Assembly (NCBI GenBank): GCA_947566075.1
Contig: CANOIM010000011.1
Location: forward strand, 10,036 to 74,035
Direction of reading: 5' to 3'
Length of the DNA: 64,000 nucleotides
Source of the DNA: an uncultured Eggerthellaceae bacterium
GTDB taxonomy: Bacteria; Actinomycetota; Coriobacteriia; Coriobacteriales; Eggerthellaceae
Every line of letters begins with the position of its first letter. The stretch's first letter is position 1. Shown here one piece after another: positions 63,206 to 64,000 of this stretch. A program made the translations under genes and the position numbers. The notes under the pieces are model-generated. The model was given only the letters and a program-made list of their open reading frames with translations, ran no database searches and had not been told where the DNA came from.

Positions 63206-63358
63206 TTATGCCGAAGATTCGTCAGCATCGTCAATATTTGATGCTCCCATGACTGCATTCTCAAGGTGACCTTCCCATTCTCCGCTTTCATACTCTGCGG
63301 CCATCGTTTCAAGATCGTTGTCGGTCAGGATGACACCGTTCTCCATCTTGTATTCCAT
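63206..63358 (-). CDS. Small antitoxin-like protein
   Basis: 50 residues. YKMENGVILTDNDLETMAAEYESGEWEGHLENAVMG is similar to small actinobacterial proteins annotated as antitoxins of uncertain type. AAAGGG seven bases before the ATG at 63358 supports the start over an upstream ATG at 63373. Acidic. No toxin gene is beside it, so the annotation is by family resemblance only. It lies between the KilA-N gene and the LPXTG surface gene on the same strand. Confidence 0.55.
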   Translation of the reverse strand: MEYKMENGVILTDNDLETMAAEYESGEWEGHLENAVMGASNIDDADESSA

Positions 63359-63449
63359 GTTATGCCCTTTCATTAGAGCAGGCAGCTTCCCTCATAGTCT
63401 TCTGTTGCTCTAGGTATGAGCGACATCTTCGAGGTTTTGCAATAGTCGA

Positions 63450-64000
63450 TCATTGGCTTCGGCGAGTCCTTTTCATACCAAAGAATGAGACTGTCATCAT
63501 GCAAAGCGCAACAAAGCAGATTCCGAAGAGAAGCAGTAGGGGAGCGGTGTCTCCCGTTTGGGGCAAGCTACCAGTTGATTGATCATTCGGTTGTAGCGGT
63601 GTGTTCTCTTCAGCTTCCGAAGAGGTGCCATCTCCCTTTTCGTTGGCCTTGGGCTGGATGCCGAAGACAGCTACAGCACGGCCGCCATCGGTGTAGTGCG
63701 CCGTTATGGTATGCATTCCTGCTTTCATCTGATCTAGATATGCTGGATTCAGCATGACGATGGTGCTGCCTTCTTTGAGTGCGTAGTACAGCGAGGGAAC
63801 GATCGCTCCATCTATCTCAAGATGCATGAACTTCTCTAATGGCCCATCGAACCTGAAGGATAATCCTGCATTTGAGCCGGGGACATACACTGAAGAATTC
63901 CCTTCAAGGACAGAGTAGATTGGGATGCTTGCTGGGTCTACTACTTCGAACACCGCTGCTGACATATCGAAGGTAGGGCCCTCTGAACCCATCTTCTCAG
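63450..64000 (-). CDS. C-terminal part of an LPXTG surface protein
   Basis: At least 183 residues; the frame continues beyond the window end, so the true start is unseen. The end is a sortase sorting signal: SLPQTGD, the hydrophobic stretch TAPLLLLFGICFVALCMMTVSFFGM, and the basic tail KRTRRSQ. Before it lies a Ser/Asp/Glu-rich linker and beta-rich sequence (SVLEGNSSVYVPGSNAGLSFRFDG) that looks like an extracellular Ig-like repeat. The protein would be linked to peptidoglycan by sortase. The ligand is unknown. Confidence 0.85.
   Translation of the reverse strand, partial: EKMGSEGPTFDMSAAVFEVVDPASIPIYSVLEGNSSVYVPGSNAGLSFRFDGPLEKFMHLEIDGAIVPSLYYALKEGSTIVMLNPAYLDQMKAGMHTITAHYTDGGRAVAVFGIQPKANEKGDGTSSEAEENTPLQPNDQSTGSLPQTGDTAPLLLLFGICFVALCMMTVSFFGMKRTRRSQ

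Noticed and set aside
63206..63358. Complete toxin-antitoxin pair
   Set aside because: Only an antitoxin-like protein is present; no adjacent small toxin frame was found.

Overview
The window looks like chromosomal DNA of a Gram-positive, moderately GC-rich actinobacterium, most likely class Coriobacteriia. The support is a LicA/LicB/LicC/LicD phosphocholine set, an archaeal-like topoisomerase I, ThyX as the only thymidylate synthase seen, actinobacterial GlfT-like transferases with WecA and an LCP ligase, and a sortase-anchored surface protein. The genus cannot be told from the sequence alone.

Layout. (1) 1-8655: rmlA (end only), rmlD, rmlB and rmlC (dTDP-L-rhamnose), then two large family-2 glycosyltransferases, one resembling the galactofuranan polymerase GlfT2, and a polytopic membrane protein. 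(2) 8726-17522: a tightly packed pseudaminic-acid operon, pseB-pseC-pseF-pseI-[ATP-grasp]-[PIG-L deacetylase]-pseG-pseH-wzx. A convergent sialyltransferase-like gene (17519-18646) and a GT4 gene follow. The ATP-grasp and deacetylase genes inside the operon are not part of the standard pathway and suggest a modified CMP-pseudaminic acid. (3) 19916-31448: a second surface-glycan block with a GT2, a DUF2304 protein, LicD, two tandem GT4 paralogues, a second flippase, a DUF6020 membrane protein, a winged-helix/LicC/LicA fusion, LicB, and a frameshifted membrane gene. It predicts a phosphocholine-decorated polymer. (4) 31449-32950: a lone AAA-type ATPase gene flanked on both sides by T-tract arrays in helical phase and followed by a perfect 16-bp inverted repeat. 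(5) 32951-39050: GT2, WecA-like initiating transferase, GlfT1-like transferase, polysaccharide deacetylase and an LCP ligase, i.e. initiation and attachment of a wall polymer.

(6) 39131-62219 is mainly housekeeping: Hpt protein, thyX, DUF1385 protein, topA, two-subunit fumarase, malic enzyme, tmk, holB, ricT-like, NAPRTase, two DegV proteins, a degenerate dehydrogenase-like protein, a radical SAM activase-like protein, tmRNA (ssrA), an acidic protein, smpB, an extended M42 peptidase, pyrE, a radical SAM/DUF4130 DNA-repair pair behind a near-consensus promoter with two LexA-like boxes, and tRNA-Thr(TGT). (7) 62220-64000 is probably accessory: a KilA-N protein, a small antitoxin-like protein and the C-terminus of an LPXTG surface protein.

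Regions 1, 2, 3 and 5 together can supply nucleotide sugars (dTDP-Rha, CMP-Pse type), lipid-linked initiation (WecA), elongation (many GT2/GT4), export (two flippases), decoration (phosphocholine) and wall attachment (LCP). Starts were chosen from Shine-Dalgarno spacing and family N-termini where these disagree with the longest frame. All functional statements come from reading the sequence; no database search was run.
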